This document shows, piece by piece, positions 12,250-23,023 of a stretch of DNA of 64,000 bases. This DNA comes from Podospora pseudoanserina. Its lineage: Eukaryota; Ascomycota; Sordariomycetes; Sordariales; Podosporaceae. Position 1 is the stretch's first letter. Every line of letters starts with the position of its first letter. The translations under genes and the position numbers were made by a program. The stretch spans positions 3,038,001-3,102,000 of the forward strand of contig NC_085920.1 in NCBI RefSeq assembly GCF_035222485.1, written 5' to 3'. Below the pieces are notes generated by a model, which was given only the letters and a program-made list of their open reading frames with translations, ran no database searches and was not told the origin of the DNA.

Positions 12250-12766
12250 TTTGGCTTTTTTCTTGACAAGTGCTTTGTTTGAGTTGGGGGAAAGGAAAAA
12301 AGGTGAAAGAAGTCGGGAGCTATCGGTAAACTGAATGAGCAAGTTGATTTGTCAATTGGCGATTTCTAGAACGGTTTTCCCCCAAGCATTGCCGCTGAGC
12401 CGCCGCGAAAACGCATGCCAAGACGGAATGGCGTCAGATCTCTCAGCTTTTTTTGTGGGGAGCTGGGGGGCAGGGGTGGAGGAGGGGCCACGTGATACCC
12501 CTTGGGGTCAACATCTGAGGTACAGCATCATCACTCGGCTAACTTCAATTTCCACTAGTTGACCGAGACGTATATATCCCAGTAAACAGCTATGGTCTCC
12601 ATAGTTACAGATTCCCTCCCACTTTACTAGCACCACCACCATCCCCCTTTCACAAGTAAACTCCCCGACAATCCCAATCCACACTTTCAAACCACCTGTT
12701 TCACCCTCCTACACTCACCTGATCAATGTCATCCCCCCAGAACAATCCTCCCACCGCATCACCGCT

Positions 12767-15700
12767 CTAAAACCCAATCATATCCCCCACCAAAACCAAC
12801 CTCCACCTCTCCACCGCCTCCCCCAACCTAACCAGCACCCCCGCAGCCAACATCCTCACCCTCTCCTCCTCCCCCCCTTCATCACCCCCCCTCAAACCCG
12901 AAAACACCCCCCCAACCCAATCCTGCGCCTCCACCACCTCCCTCCCCATCTCCCTGCACACCTCCCTCATCCGATCCTCATTCACATCCAGCAACGCCAT
13001 AAACCCAAACAGCACCGCCCCCGTCAACTGCAAATCCCCCACCGCCTGTGCCCTCACACTCGTATTCAACAACAACCTCCAAAACTCCCCCGTCATCTGC
13101 GGCAACGACAGCGTACTAGGTCCAGAAGCGTGGATAATCAACGCCAACGTCTTGAGGTAGAGCGACAAAAGGTAAGGGTTGAATAATATCCCCCTTGTTC
13201 GTGACGAGGACGAGTGTAAAGCCGCTTGGAAGCGGGAGATAAGAGTGGAAAAGAAGTATGTTGATAACACACCGGCGGTAAGGTTGGGGATGCTTCGGAT
13301 TCGGGGCTTGGTTTTGGTTATGTAACGGACTTTCTCGGGGTTGTTCAAGCGCTCTGTAAAAGTGGACAACTTCAGGGCGTTGGGACCGGTGGCATTGTCG
13401 GCTGCTTCTGCGGCCATTGGTGCTAGGAAGGCGTCAGTTATGGAAGTGGCTATGCCATCTAGGGCGTTTGGGGGGAGGGGTTCAAGAGTGGATGACGAAG
13501 AGGGTTGATAAATAGAGGTGGATTGGGGTAGGTAAAGCTTCTCGACTTTTTCGGGTAGGGTCTTGGACGGGAAGGCGGAGGCGGCCGAGTAACTAGATGT
13601 TTCGAAGCCAGCCAGTTCTCTCGAGGTTAAACCCAAGACGATCAGAACAGAGGCTCGTTGGGAGATGGAGTAATCGCCATCAAAGAATGTTTTGGCGAAC
13701 CAGGGGGCCATGACCTTTGGCTGGGCGATGACCAGAGCGATCATTCCCTGGAGTCGGAGGTCGTCAAAGTCTTCCATCTCGAACTTGTCGCTTAGGCCGA
13801 TCAAGAGACCGGCGAGCTCGTCAGCGTGCTCTTTGACCTCTGTTCCGTACTCGGCTTTTCGGCGGATGAGTGTTGGAGCTGTTGTAAGGGCTAACCGCTG
13901 AAGGTCGTAGCTTTCTGTGTCACGGAGGTACCGTATCAAGTCCCTGATGTACACTGGGGCCTTTGGCTTGTCCCTTCTGATCAACGTCGGGTCATCATCC
14001 GAATCCTCTTCGTCAGACTCAGGCTTTGCGTATGGCACAAGGTCATCCTCCTCCGGCCCTTCTTCATCGCTAAGCTCTTCGATGATGAAGCCGGCCTGTG
14101 GATGCTGGCCAGGGGGTCTTGGTGCTGTTTTTGCTGCGTTTGATGGGGATGTTTTTCTCTTTGGACGAATTGTCGGCGGCGACTCAAACAGAGGTTCCAT
14201 GCTCCCAATCTCATCCGAGACCTGCGTCAACCCCTTGTACCATGTGGCCATCTCCTCGAACTCTCCTTCCGTGTTGAAGTTGAGCCGCTTGTCGCCCTTA
14301 TCGACCAGGTTAGAGAGAGCCTCGCCAATCCACATGCCCAACAAACGGGCTTTCTGGTGAGGTGCTGTCAGTCTGTTGGAGATGGTGTTCAACCAAACAC
14401 TGGTGCGCATCATCAAAGTGAGCTTGATAGGTGACAATCGATGTACATAACCGGCGCTCAGCAATAGAACTTCGGCATGGGCTGCATGTAGAGTTAGCGA
14501 CCAGCCTCCCAGCTGTGACCACTGTGCTGGTACTGACCTTCCTGTTGTAGCATTGGTGAATGCTTGATGTAGAGCTGATCTCCAAACTGACTCAAGCTCT
14601 TTTCCAGTACAGCAACGATATCATCCCCGTTTTGAGAGACGACGGCTAGTATTGTTCTCCTGATGCCCACCCCTTCGCCAAGACCGGCCCCTGATGAGCT
14701 GGTGAGCCATTCCACCAAGTAATTCTTGAGACTCGTGCTTTCGCCGATGATCGATTTGATTGCGCCAGCAACCGCAGATACTATTGGCTTGCTTTCTTCA
14801 GAGTCGCAGCGCCCGAGTCGATCGAGATATTTTGAGGAGAACAACTTCAGTATGGAAAACAACACCTTCCGTTGCTCTGTAGGCGGCAGATTGCTCAGCA
14901 GCATGCCGAACTTGGACGGGTCTGCTCCTTTCTTCAGCACCAGTTCTCCCAGGACATGCTTGGTCAAGATTTCTGCTTGTAGTTAGTATATGATAGAATG
15001 CTTCGTTACCAAGCACGAGTCACGTACCACCATGACCCAACTTCAGTCCCTTCGAAAAGAGATCCGAACCGAACTTTGGACTCTCAGTGGCCCCATTTGA
15101 TAACTGCCAGGTAACAATATTTCTCCCCAACCATGCGGTGTACTGCTGTGCATCTGCCACCCATGTCTCATAGTCCCCATCTTTCGCGGCCTTGTTCGCC
15201 TTGACGATACTCTCAGCCTCAGCAGCAAGCGAGACAATCCTGCCACCACCAAATAGGGTCAGGATCTCTTGTGCTCTTGGCCTCATTCGCACCGCTGAAG
15301 TGGCAGCATCAGGGCCAGATGACGCTTTAGCAGTCTGCCAAGCCTCGAGAATCCACCCGTCTCCTTTCAGCAAGCCCTCCAACAGGTCCAAGAGAGTTTC
15401 AAGGTTGAGATGAATGTCTGGTCTTTTGAGCTTCCCAGGCCCTTCATTTTCGGCTTTGTATTCTTGTATTAAAGCCCGCAGACGGACTAGAATCGCGTTG
15501 ATGGCTGTGATACTGGAAAGACAATAAAGCAGGAGTTTGAACCCGGAATTCTTGCTGTCTCCAGCATCTTCTTGGAGTAGAATCCAGTGGTTTGTGGCGA
15601 TTTCCGAGACCAATACCTGGACAAGTTGTGCACTGATGGGACTGGGACGCTTGATGCTGGGAATATCATTTTCTGACTGATGCTTGGAGAGAAATCGTAG

Positions 15701-15892
15701 AGAGGCGATGAGCTCGTCATAGCTAGGTTGTTGTTTCAAGAGTTGGAGAGCATCTTCTGGTGAAGCAGGGACGGGTTTGCCTGATGTTGGTGTTGAAGAT
15801 TTGGGTTGAGAGCTGGCGAGGCCTTGTGGTGTTTCTGATTCTTTCATGTCTGTGATTCGAATGGTGCTCACTGGTGTCAAGAAGTCATCCAT
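12767..15892 (-). CDS. TEL2: TEL2 telomere length regulation protein (TTT complex)
   Basis: Three exons: 15892-15028, 14972-14538 and 14481-12767, with introns of 55 and 56 nt. The product is 1004 residues. The centre holds an acidic patch (EELSDEEGPEEDD) and then the conserved Tel2 block around residues 590-720 (PVYIRDLIRYLRD, DDLRLQGMIALV, RASVLIVLGLTSRELAG). The rest is helical, consistent with an alpha-solenoid. Family role: with Tti1 and Tti2 it acts as an Hsp90 co-chaperone for PIKK kinases (TOR, ATM/Tel1, ATR/Mec1, TRRAP). It is divergent from UBA3 with about 570 bp between the starts. The last 250 codons are purine-rich on the coding strand compared with the 5' part. Confidence 0.92.
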
Positions 15893-16465
15893 GTTGAGCG
15901 AATGAGAGAGGCAAAGCGTAAACTGGAATTCAATTTTCTAGAGTACAAGTCAGCTATGGACTATACAAGTAGATGAGAATTCTTAATTATTTTGAAAGTC
16001 AACCAACTAGGCCGCCTACCTTTGACCTAGGTAATTTCCGGTTGTGAAGTTGAGCTCCTCCTGAGCTTTCGTTGGTACCTAGTCAAGTAGACTGTCAGTG
16101 TGTTGATGTAGCAGGATGTAATGCCGAGTCTGAAAGAGCAGCTAAAGCTCAGAATCGAAAGTAAGAGGTTCAAACCCAAATTCATGTCGGCAGGTCATTC
16201 GCAATGAGGCTTGAAACAAGAGCTTACAGCGACTTGCATGGTACAAATGAAGTAAATAGCGGGCCGCTCTCGCTAAAAGGACGCGGAAACGCCATATCGA
16301 TAAGCCCCAGGGAACAGCTCCAGGCAGTTTCGGCGCATTGGAGCTCGAACCCCAGCTTCCCCTCCAACCTCCAACCCCACCTGAGACCAAACATCACCAC
16401 CCAAAGTCAACATCACCAGCCGTCTGCCCTCCCGACCTTTCCATCTTCACAGTACCGCAATCACC

Positions 16466-17767
16466 ATGTCTGCCGGGCCGGTCCACCCCTCCTCTGAACC
16501 GGCAAGATGGAAGTATCTCGACAGAATACGCACCCGGCCAGGGCCCTTCACCACCCCCGAGATGTTCAGCGGTGAAACGAGCGCAGAAGCCATGGACAAG
16601 ATGAAGATCCTCGTTATCGGCGCCGGCGGTCTAGGCTGCGAGCTCCTCAAGAACCTTGCCCTCTCGGGCTTCAAAAACATCCACGTCATCGACATGGACA
16701 CCATCGACATCTCCAACCTCAACCGCCAGTTCCTCTTCCGCCAGTCAGACGTCGGCAAGTTCAAAGCCGAAGTCGCCGCCGCCTTCGTCGAGAAGCGCGT
16801 CAGAGGCGTCAAAATCACCCCACACAACTGCAAAATCCAAGACTTTGACGAGGATTTCTACATGCAATTCCAAATCGTCGTCTGCGGCCTCGACAGCATC
16901 GAAGCCCGCCGCTGGATCAACGCCACCCTCGTCAACATGGTCGACGAGACGGTAGAAGACAGCTACAAACCCCTCATCGACGGCGGCACCGAAGGCTTCA
17001 AAGGCCAAGCCCGCGTCATCCTCCCAACCATCACCTCCTGCCTCGAATGCCAGCTCGACATGCATGCCCCCCGCGCCGCCGTCCCCCTCTGCACCCTCGC
17101 GAGCATCCCCCGTCAGCCAGAACACTGCATCGAATGGGCCCACGTCATCGCCTGGGACAAAGAGAAACCCTTCCCCCAGCTCGACAAGGACGACCCCGAG
17201 CACATCACTTGGCTCTACCAAAAAGCCCTCCTCCGCGCAAAGGAATTCAACATCTCGGGCGTGACATACTCCCTCACCCAGGGCGTGGTAAAGAATATCA
17301 TCCCGGCCATCGCGGCAACAAACTCGGTCATCGCCGCGGCCTGCTGCAACGAAGCCCTCAAAATCGCTACCAACTGCGCCCCTTATTTGGGCTACCCGGA
17401 GAATAACTACATGATGTACTCGGGCAACGACAGCATATACACGTACACGTTCAAGCACGAGAAAAAGGACGACTGTCCTGTTTGTGGTGTGTCGGCGAGG
17501 GAGTTGGCGGTTGACCCAAAGTGGACGCTGCAGGAGCTGGTGGACTCGTTTGCGGCGAGGCCGGAGGCTCAGCTGAAGAAGCCGAGTGTGAGGGCGGAGG
17601 GCAAGACGCTTTATATGCAGAGCCCGCCTAGTTTGGAGGAGCAGACGAGGCCGAACTTGGAAAAGACGCTTGCGGAGGGGCTGGGGTTGGTGGATGGGCA
17701 GGAGATTGGTGTTACGGACCCTGCTTTTGCTACGGTTTCGTTCAAGTTTAGGTTGAAGTTTACTTGA
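16466..17767 (+). CDS. UBA3: UBA3: catalytic subunit of the NEDD8-activating enzyme E1
   Basis: An intronless frame of 433 residues. The nucleotide-binding loop GAGGLGCELL starts at residue 52, followed by the adenylation signature DMDTIDISNLNRQFLF. The catalytic cysteine is Cys209 in PLCTLASIPRQPEHC. Zinc ligands are visible as CLEC (192-195) and CPVC near residue 345. The last 90 residues match the ubiquitin-like E2-binding domain. With Ula1/APP-BP1 it adenylates Rub1/NEDD8 and passes it to Ubc12 for cullin modification. The start was chosen because it precedes the conserved RWKYLDRIRTRPGPFTTPE segment. Codons are C-ending in the first two thirds and G-rich in the last third. Confidence 0.95.
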   Translation: MSAGPVHPSSEPARWKYLDRIRTRPGPFTTPEMFSGETSAEAMDKMKILVIGAGGLGCELLKNLALSGFKNIHVIDMDTIDISNLNRQFLFRQSDVGKFKAEVAAAFVEKRVRGVKITPHNCKIQDFDEDFYMQFQIVVCGLDSIEARRWINATLVNMVDETVEDSYKPLIDGGTEGFKGQARVILPTITSCLECQLDMHAPRAAVPLCTLASIPRQPEHCIEWAHVIAWDKEKPFPQLDKDDPEHITWLYQKALLRAKEFNISGVTYSLTQGVVKNIIPAIAATNSVIAAACCNEALKIATNCAPYLGYPENNYMMYSGNDSIYTYTFKHEKKDDCPVCGVSARELAVDPKWTLQELVDSFAARPEAQLKKPSVRAEGKTLYMQSPPSLEEQTRPNLEKTLAEGLGLVDGQEIGVTDPAFATVSFKFRLKFT

Positions 17768-18293
17768 GTCTGGGACGGAGATTATCTGCGGTCATTTTTC
17801 ACATTGGGTTTTGCATGGTGTTGGGGAGTTTTTGGCTTAAAACATGGTGAACATGGTGGAAAGGAAAGGGGCGGGTGATACCATTTCAAAGTCAGGAGAG
17901 AAGAAGCAGGACCTGGGTACATACACATTTTGCAATGGGACAACAGAACCCCAAAAGTAGAATCTAGAAGTAGACAAATTAGACACTTCTTTTCTTCTGA
18001 CACCGATTCTCTAATCTTGGCTTTATAAACATCAAAATAACTACAGTGAAAAAAACCAAAAAACAACCCAAGCCCCTCCCCCCCCCTCCCAAACAAGAAT
18101 CTTTTTTGGTAAAACCCCGCCTCCTTGACGCCGTTGCACCCAAGTATGAATGTCTGAATAGTCTAAGATACCGCGCCCCTCCCCTTTTCGACACCTGCGT
18201 GTGATCCCTCCTTTGTAGACAAGAAAAAAAAAAGGGGTTATCCATCTATTTTTCTGTGCCATCTTCACTCTTTCGCAACAACAACCAACAGGC

Positions 18294-19483
18294 CTACCTG
18301 ACCATGTTGACAAGCTGCTCCTCCAGCGCCTTCGCCTTGGCCTTCAAATGCGACACTGACTCCAGGAAAATCGCATCGCTCTTCCACTGCCCGGTGCTTT
18401 CCACGAGATAGATGAAATGATCCCGTCTCCTGCCAAGTTTAACCTTGTCCTTGAACTCCTCGTGGCGAAGCGCCTCTCTACTGACGGTGTCGCTCTTTGG
18501 GTCGACCACAACAGCCTTCAGCTCTCCCTCGTGGCCCTCATACCCTGATCCCTTCTGGGCAGCCTCCTCTGCGGTCACCTTCTCAAGCCCGATGACGCCC
18601 TTGGGGAAGCATCTCTGGAACTTTTCGGCATCCCGGCCGAGGATAGGTTGAGTGATGGTGATGGTAGGCATGATACGGTACGAAGCGGTAGCAACAGGTG
18701 AGAACTTGGCATGATCCGATCCCACACCCTTGTGCATGTGCATCTGAACATTGATCTCCTGCCCAGGACGAAGCTTGGCAATTAGGATATCTGGGTTCAC
18801 CGGCCGAATGATGTCCTCGCCCGAGAAATAATCCACCTGGCGACCAATAGGCTTGAACACAATATCCTTTGCATACACATGCGCATGATGATACAACTTG
18901 GTGGGGTCCGTCTCGTTCGGGTCAGCGTTCTCGTTGTGCTCGCACTTGACGTTCAGCTCGAGCGCGACGGTGTTGAAGTCCTTGCATTCAGCCGGGTCGC
19001 CGTTGGCGGGCTTCCGATACCACTTAAGGAAGTCGGTGAGCCCTTCGCGGCCGCCGGTGAAGGGGATGAGGCCCAGGCGGTGGGCGAGAACCTCATCTTG
19101 GATGACCGAGGTGTTGTTCCAGACGAAGACGTTTTCGATGGCGAGGGTGGGCACGTCGGCGATCATGATGCGGCGGAAGGCGTTGGCGATGGAGGCGTCG
19201 ATGCCGATGAGGGAGAAGGAGGCTTCGTGGGGGTCGTTTTGGTGAAATTCGACCGAGAAGCCGCGCTTGAAGCGCTCAATATCCCAGGCGTGGTCTTCGC
19301 CGGGGTAGTGGCCGGGGAAATCGGTCGAAGAGACATCGGTTACGGTCTCGAGGTTGACGCCGACGATCTGTTTGGTGAGGGTCAGTTTGGGGTCTTGAAG
19401 GTGTTTGATCTAGGCAGAGATGGATGAAGGCAACAGACCTTGCGCTTCTCGAGCTCCTCCTGGGTTGGCGGTTTGTGAGGCAT
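18294..19483 (-). CDS. RPC40: RPC40 (AC40): shared subunit of RNA polymerases I and III
   Basis: Two exons, 19483-19439 and 19367-18294, with a 71-nt intron, give 372 residues. After MPHKPPTQEELEKRK the protein shows the alpha-like core: FRRIMIADVPTLAIENVFV and LAHRLGLIPF are the diagnostic blocks of the Rpb3/Rpc40/RpoA family, and an insert domain follows. It pairs with AC19 to seed assembly of Pol I and Pol III. Length fits the yeast protein (335) and Neurospora relatives. It is convergent with UBA3 (about 525 bp between stops) and divergent from the complex I gene. Confidence 0.95.
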
Positions 19484-20317
19484 TGTGACTGTTTGGGATG
19501 GTTGTGGTGGGGTGTGTGTTGCTGGCTGTCGCAAAGCCGCTGGGAATTTCTTGAGCTCTGGTCGGCTCGCCGCGGCAGAATTTTTGGAATCTCAAAAGTT
19601 TGGCGGGGACTTTTTGACCGCCTTTGACCGACCCACTGATAAGCTTGTAATAGGAGTGGTCTGTGCTTCTCGAATTAATATTCTGGCCCAATGTTGACAT
19701 CAGAAGCTCTTTCTGCTATATTGGCAATGAGAAAATCAACGATATGAAAACACAGGTACGACTCCGTCGTACTTGCTTTTTTCCCGAGCCGTACTTTCCC
19801 AGGTCTCAACATTCAAGGACATTATTATGCCTGACCAATTCTAAACCCTCATTGGCTTCTCACACAGTCCATAGGGTAGTTCACTTGAAGATGTAAGTGA
19901 GCATGAAATGAGGCTATAAACAACCAGATATGAACTTGAAATCATCAACACCTCATACCTTCATGTCATGCAACCGTGGGTACCATAAATACCTGTGACG
20001 TCGTGAGGCTCTCGATGAGGTGAGGTTGAAAGTGACATAATTGTCCAATGAGACGTCCCTCAATTGACCCCTGCGCGGATTAACACCCTGCCGGCTCTCG
20101 AGCTCCCGTCCAATCAGCAAGCTTGGGCTGGTGCCACTTGCTTTGATGCCAGTGACGGCTTCGACTGTGAAAGAGCCTCCCCACCCATATCCCAAGCTCG
20201 CCTCAGTGCTAGCCATTGACGCCGGAGAAGAGGCCGCATCTGCGCGAGTACGCAATCCGGCCCCCCTAACCGACGATACCACTTCAATACCCCCCCATCC
20301 CGAATCCCCTCAGAGAA

Positions 20318-21955
20318 ATGGCGTCGCTGTACAGGCTCGCCGGCCGCAGCGCCAAGCGCCTCTGTCAAAGGCCATCGTCGCCCTTCCTCACCACCCCGGC
20401 CTTCCCTGCTTCCCGCGCCTTCTCCGCCTCGGCCCTCCGAAGAGCTGGCGAGATCACCTGGGAAGGCACCCGCCTGACCCCTACCAACCCCGACTTCGAG
20501 GCCGTCGCCGACCCCTACAAGCACATCATCGGCGCCCGGGAGGAAGCCCCCTCAAAAGTCCCTCTCGACACCGAGAACTCAGTCGACGACCGCAAGGTCC
20601 GCCACTACACAGTCAACTTTGGTCCCCAGCATCCTGCCGCCCACGGCGTGTTGCGTTTGATTCTGGAGCTGTCTGGTGAGGAGATCGTCCGTGCCGATCC
20701 TCACGTTGGTCTTTTGCACCGTGGTACCGAGAAGCTGTGCGAGTACAAGACATATCTCCAGGCCCTGCCTTACTTCGACCGTCTCGACTATGTTTCCATG
20801 ATGACCAACGAGCAGTGCTTCTCGCTCGCTGTTGAGAAGCTGTTGAACGTCGAGATTCCCGAGCGCGCCAAGTTCATCCGCACCCTGTTTGGCGAGATCA
20901 CCCGTATCTTGAACCACTTGATGTCCGTCTTGTCGCACGCCATGGATGTTGGCGCTCTTACACCTTTCTTGTGGGGTTTTGAGGAGAGAGAAAAGCTCAT
21001 GGTGAGTTCACTTCTTGACGTTGACACTGGCATATCACTAGAGAGGGAAGATGGTGAAACACAATGCTGTTCGATTCAAATTCCACCGCAATAACTCCTT
21101 GACTCCCAGAATGCTAATATACAACCCCTCCTCATAGGAATTCTATGAGCGCGTCTCTGGCGCCCGTCTCCACGCTGCCTATGTCCGCCCCGGCGGTGTC
21201 CACCAAGACATCCCCATGGGTCTCCTCGACGACATCTACCAATGGGCGACGCAGTTCGGCGACCGCATCGATGAAACTGAGGAAATGCTGACGGACAATC
21301 GCATCTGGATCAACCGTCTCAAGGGCGTCGGCGTCGTCTCGGCCGCCGAGGCCATCAACCTCTCCTTCACGGGCGTCATGCTCCGCGGCTCCGGCGTCCC
21401 CTTTGACATCCGCAAGTCCCAGCCCTACGACGCCTACGACCAAGTCGAGTTCGACGTCCCTGTCGGTGTCAACGGCGACTGCTATGACCGCTACCTCTGC
21501 CGCATGGAGGAGTTCCGCCAGTCGCTGAGAATCATCCACCAGTGCCTCAACAAGATGCCTGCTGGTCCTGTGAGGGTGGAGGATTACAAGATCTCGCCTC
21601 CCCCCAGGAGCGCCATGAAGGAGAACATGGAGGCCTTGATTCACCACTTTTTGCTGTACACCAAGGGGTATGCGGTGCCGCCGGGGGATACCTACTCTGC
21701 GATTGAGGCGCCGAAGGGTGAGATGGGTGTTTATGTTGTGAGTGACGGGAGCGAGAGGCCCTACCGGGTGCACATTCGGGCACCCGGGTTTGCGCACTTG
21801 GGTGGGTTTGATCACATTTCCAAGGGGCATTTGCTGGCTGATGCTGTGGCGGTGATTGGTACAATGGATTTGGTGTTTGGTGAGTTATTTCCCCCTCTTC
21901 CCATCTTCTGCTGAGAATTGTGCTAATGAATTGTGCAGGTGAGGTTGATCGGTAA
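20318..21955 (+). CDS. nuo-49: NADH:ubiquinone oxidoreductase 49 kDa subunit (complex I, NDUFS2)
   Basis: Three exons: 20318-21001, 21138-21879 and 21939-21955 (17 nt), with introns of 136 and 59 nt. The product is 480 residues. The N-terminus ([18 protein letters not shown], then [10 protein letters not shown]) is a mitochondrial presequence. The conserved core starts at [16 protein letters not shown] and includes [34 protein letters not shown] and [12 protein letters not shown]. The C-terminus GEVDR is restored only by the last splice. The subunit forms part of the ubiquinone site and the interface with the PSST subunit near cluster N2. All signature residues are present. Confidence 0.96.
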
Positions 21956-22256
21956 ATAGCTGGTAGAGTTGTTAAAAATTCAGTGTTGTTGCATCATCAA
22001 AATTTGACCAGTTCCGTTTTTGGGGTGGTAGATCTTTGGTGATGCTGAATAGGGGTTAGATGGGGAACTTGCATGTTTGTCTTTTCTTCTTGTTGCTGAA
22101 AAGGGAATAGATAGACGAGAAAAGGGGAGGGGGGGTTTTGTGTATATTGCTGTTTCGAGAAGTCAGTCGTCGTTGTCGTAAACGAGTCGCCTTTTTCTCT
22201 TTTTTAGGCCGAGAAAGAACGAAAGAAAGAAATACCATGGTCGTGATGAAATGAAC

Positions 22257-22915
22257 TCAGCGCTGGGGAGGTTTTGGTGATGATGACGAACTGTAGGGGG
22301 CTCTGCTACACTGCTGGGTGTTATTGGCACCTGTTAAAGGGGGGAGTGACGGCTCAAGTAGGTGGTCTGATGCCTTGTGGTGACGGCTGTAGGCGTTTCG
22401 AGAGAGAGAAGAAGGCTTGCAAATGGATCTCATAGACATCGAACCCATGTTGGGAGGCGTGCTGATATGTTGACTAGGCCTGTCTGTAATAATTCGAGGT
22501 CTGTTGATGTTGGTTGTGTGCCTCGAAAAGATAATTCGAGGCGTGAAATAAATCGCAATCGGCCTGGTGAGATAACTCAAAGGCGTTGAATTGGATGTTG
22601 GAGGCGTTGATGTTTTGGTAATGAGGCCTGTTTGTTTTGTTTGAGGCGTCCAAAAAGCTGATTGAGGCGTGGTAATTTGATTGGGGGGTATGAGTTGCAA
22701 GGAGGAAGGGCATTGAGATCTTGGAGGAGGGGAGGGCTGATGGGTGTATCCTGCCGTGTCGTATGGAGAAGGGATAAAACGGTGGGAGATGTGGAAACGG
22801 TGGATGGGCTGGTTCCGCTTCCAGAAGGGGTGCCCTTCGTGTTCTGGGGTTTCTGGTGTAATAGGTTAGGATTATGGGGGACTAGGTTGGGAAGGGGGTT
22901 TGGTAAGGTACTTAC
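22257..22915 (-). CDS. Candidate gene: heptapeptide-repeat frame over a 21-bp periodic array
   Basis: A frame open for 198 codons on the minus strand runs from an acceptor at 22853 (exon start 22852) to a stop at 22257. Upstream lies a textbook intron, 22853-22915: GTAAGT donor, CCTAACC branch, CACCAG acceptor. The central part reads as seven-residue units with Thr-Pro or Arg-Pro at a fixed place (TTPQSAF, WTPQTKQ, STPPTSN, STPLSYL, TRPIAIY, FTPRIIF), matching a 21-bp DNA period. No family is recognised. The first coding exon is unresolved: the sequence before the donor, 22916-22970, follows a 25-T run that could be the polypyrimidine tract of another intron. A second frame, starting MPFLLATHTPQS at 22713, is also periodic, so the frame is not certain. 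Confidence 0.35.
22345..22680. repeat. Degenerate 21-bp periodic repeat (GAGGCGT core)
   Basis: GGCGT, GGCCT or close variants begin at 22456, 22477, 22498, 22519, 22540, 22561, 22582, 22603, 22625, 22645 and 22666. That is eleven units spaced 20-22 bp, mostly exactly 21. Weaker units continue leftward at 22414, 22392, 22371 and 22351. Between cores the sequence has diverged. Confidence 0.8.
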
Positions 22916-22970
22916 GATAGATACTTATGCTCCTAGTTACTGTATGCAATGAATCTCTTGTTCCCAAACT

Positions 22971-22995
22971 AAAAAAAAAAAAAAAAAAAAAAAAA
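22971..22995. repeat. 25-nt poly(A)/poly(T) tract
   Basis: An uninterrupted run of 25 A on the + strand, that is 25 T on the coding strand of the flanking minus-strand genes. It is directly followed (minus strand) by AG, so it could act as an extreme polypyrimidine tract of a 3' splice site. Confidence 0.9.
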
Positions 22996-23023
22996 GATCA
23001 TGTGGAATGTGAGAGGGAATTGT

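Noticed and set aside
16745-17458. 237-codon minus-strand frame inside UBA3
   Set aside because: Shadow created by C-ending codons of UBA3; the forward frame has all catalytic motifs.
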